A stretch of 64,000 nucleotides of DNA from Tubulanus polymorphus (lineage: Eukaryota; Nemertea; Palaeonemertea; Tubulaniformes; Tubulanidae): positions 3,690,072 through 3,754,071 of the forward strand of contig NC_134034.1 in the NCBI RefSeq assembly GCF_964204645.1. Reading direction: 5' to 3'. The translations under genes were made by a program, and so were the position numbers. Shown piece after piece: positions 63,691-64,000 of this stretch (positions are counted from its first letter, which is position 1; the number at the start of each line of letters is the position of its first letter). Below the pieces are notes generated by a model, which was not told where the DNA came from, did not search any database, and worked only from the letters and a program-made list of their open reading frames with translations.

Positions 63691-64000
63691 TTAGCAATGG
63701 ACGAGCAGGCCCGTGCCGAGCTTTTGGATGGGCAGTTCTACTTCTCTACCGTGAATAGGAGCCCTTTCCTAAGACAGGACAGATCTTAAATAACCTATCG
63801 ATAAGCCTAAACTCAAACAATAAAACCTGAGCACATCATTTGAGAATGGATAAGGCCTACTTATCATCGTGTTTCCAAAAAAAACATGAAAATCGGTAAA
63901 AATTTCGAAAAATCTTGGGTGGTTGTGGTATCTCGGGGACGACTGATCGTTGGTGAATATTCTTTGAGAGGGTGGTTCCATTTTACACGAAATCTAACAT

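Overview
This is a window of an animal nuclear genome. Genes are split by GT-AG introns, the coding exons are GC-rich inside AT-rich non-coding DNA, the families are metazoan (NFX1, DNAJB6-like, PHOSPHO2-like, dermatopontin-like, rhodopsin-type GPCR), and the space between genes is packed with small transposons, SINEs, LINE tails and minisatellites. The gene and repeat style fits a marine invertebrate, perhaps a lophotrochozoan, but nothing here fixes the phylum.

Layout. 1-8.4 kb: the 5' part of an NFX1-type RING/zinc-finger gene on the minus strand, whose remaining exons should lie left of base 1. Its large first coding exon carries ten 23-residue repeats. 8.5-20 kb: no gene seen. This stretch holds a 4.8 kb inverted-repeat-bounded element (about 10476-15252) filled with about 19 copies of a 190 bp satellite, a tRNA-like sequence, a telomere-like stretch and a cluster of palindromic MITEs. 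20.5-32.7 kb: a seven-exon DNAJB6/DNAJB2-like co-chaperone gene (plus strand), whose introns hold at least six minisatellites and several hairpin elements. 33-40 kb: a 35 bp minisatellite and nested MITEs. 40.0-40.8 kb: the last exon of a PHOSPHO2/PHOSPHO1-like phosphatase (minus). 44.0-44.8 kb: a small secreted dermatopontin/amebocyte-aggregation-factor-like gene (minus) carrying a frameshift and an early stop. 49.7-55.5 kb: an eight-exon gene (plus) for a two-membrane-segment protein with a mucin-like and cysteine-rich ectodomain that I cannot assign to a family. 58.5-59.6 kb: an intronless divergent GPCR (plus) bracketed by 31 bp direct repeats. 61.0 kb: a possible signal-peptide first exon. 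61.4-62.05 kb: the 3' end of a LINE.

The genes do not form a pathway; they are independent loci. The most informative content is the transposon record. A TTAA-bounded piggyBac-type MITE sits inside another MITE whose empty site is also present in the window. A SINE is split by a palindromic MITE, a piggyBac-type MITE is split by two MITEs in tandem, and a mariner-type MITE lies within another inverted-repeat element. Together these give a relative order of insertion. All splice sites, reading phases and repeat units were worked out by eye; no database search was possible.
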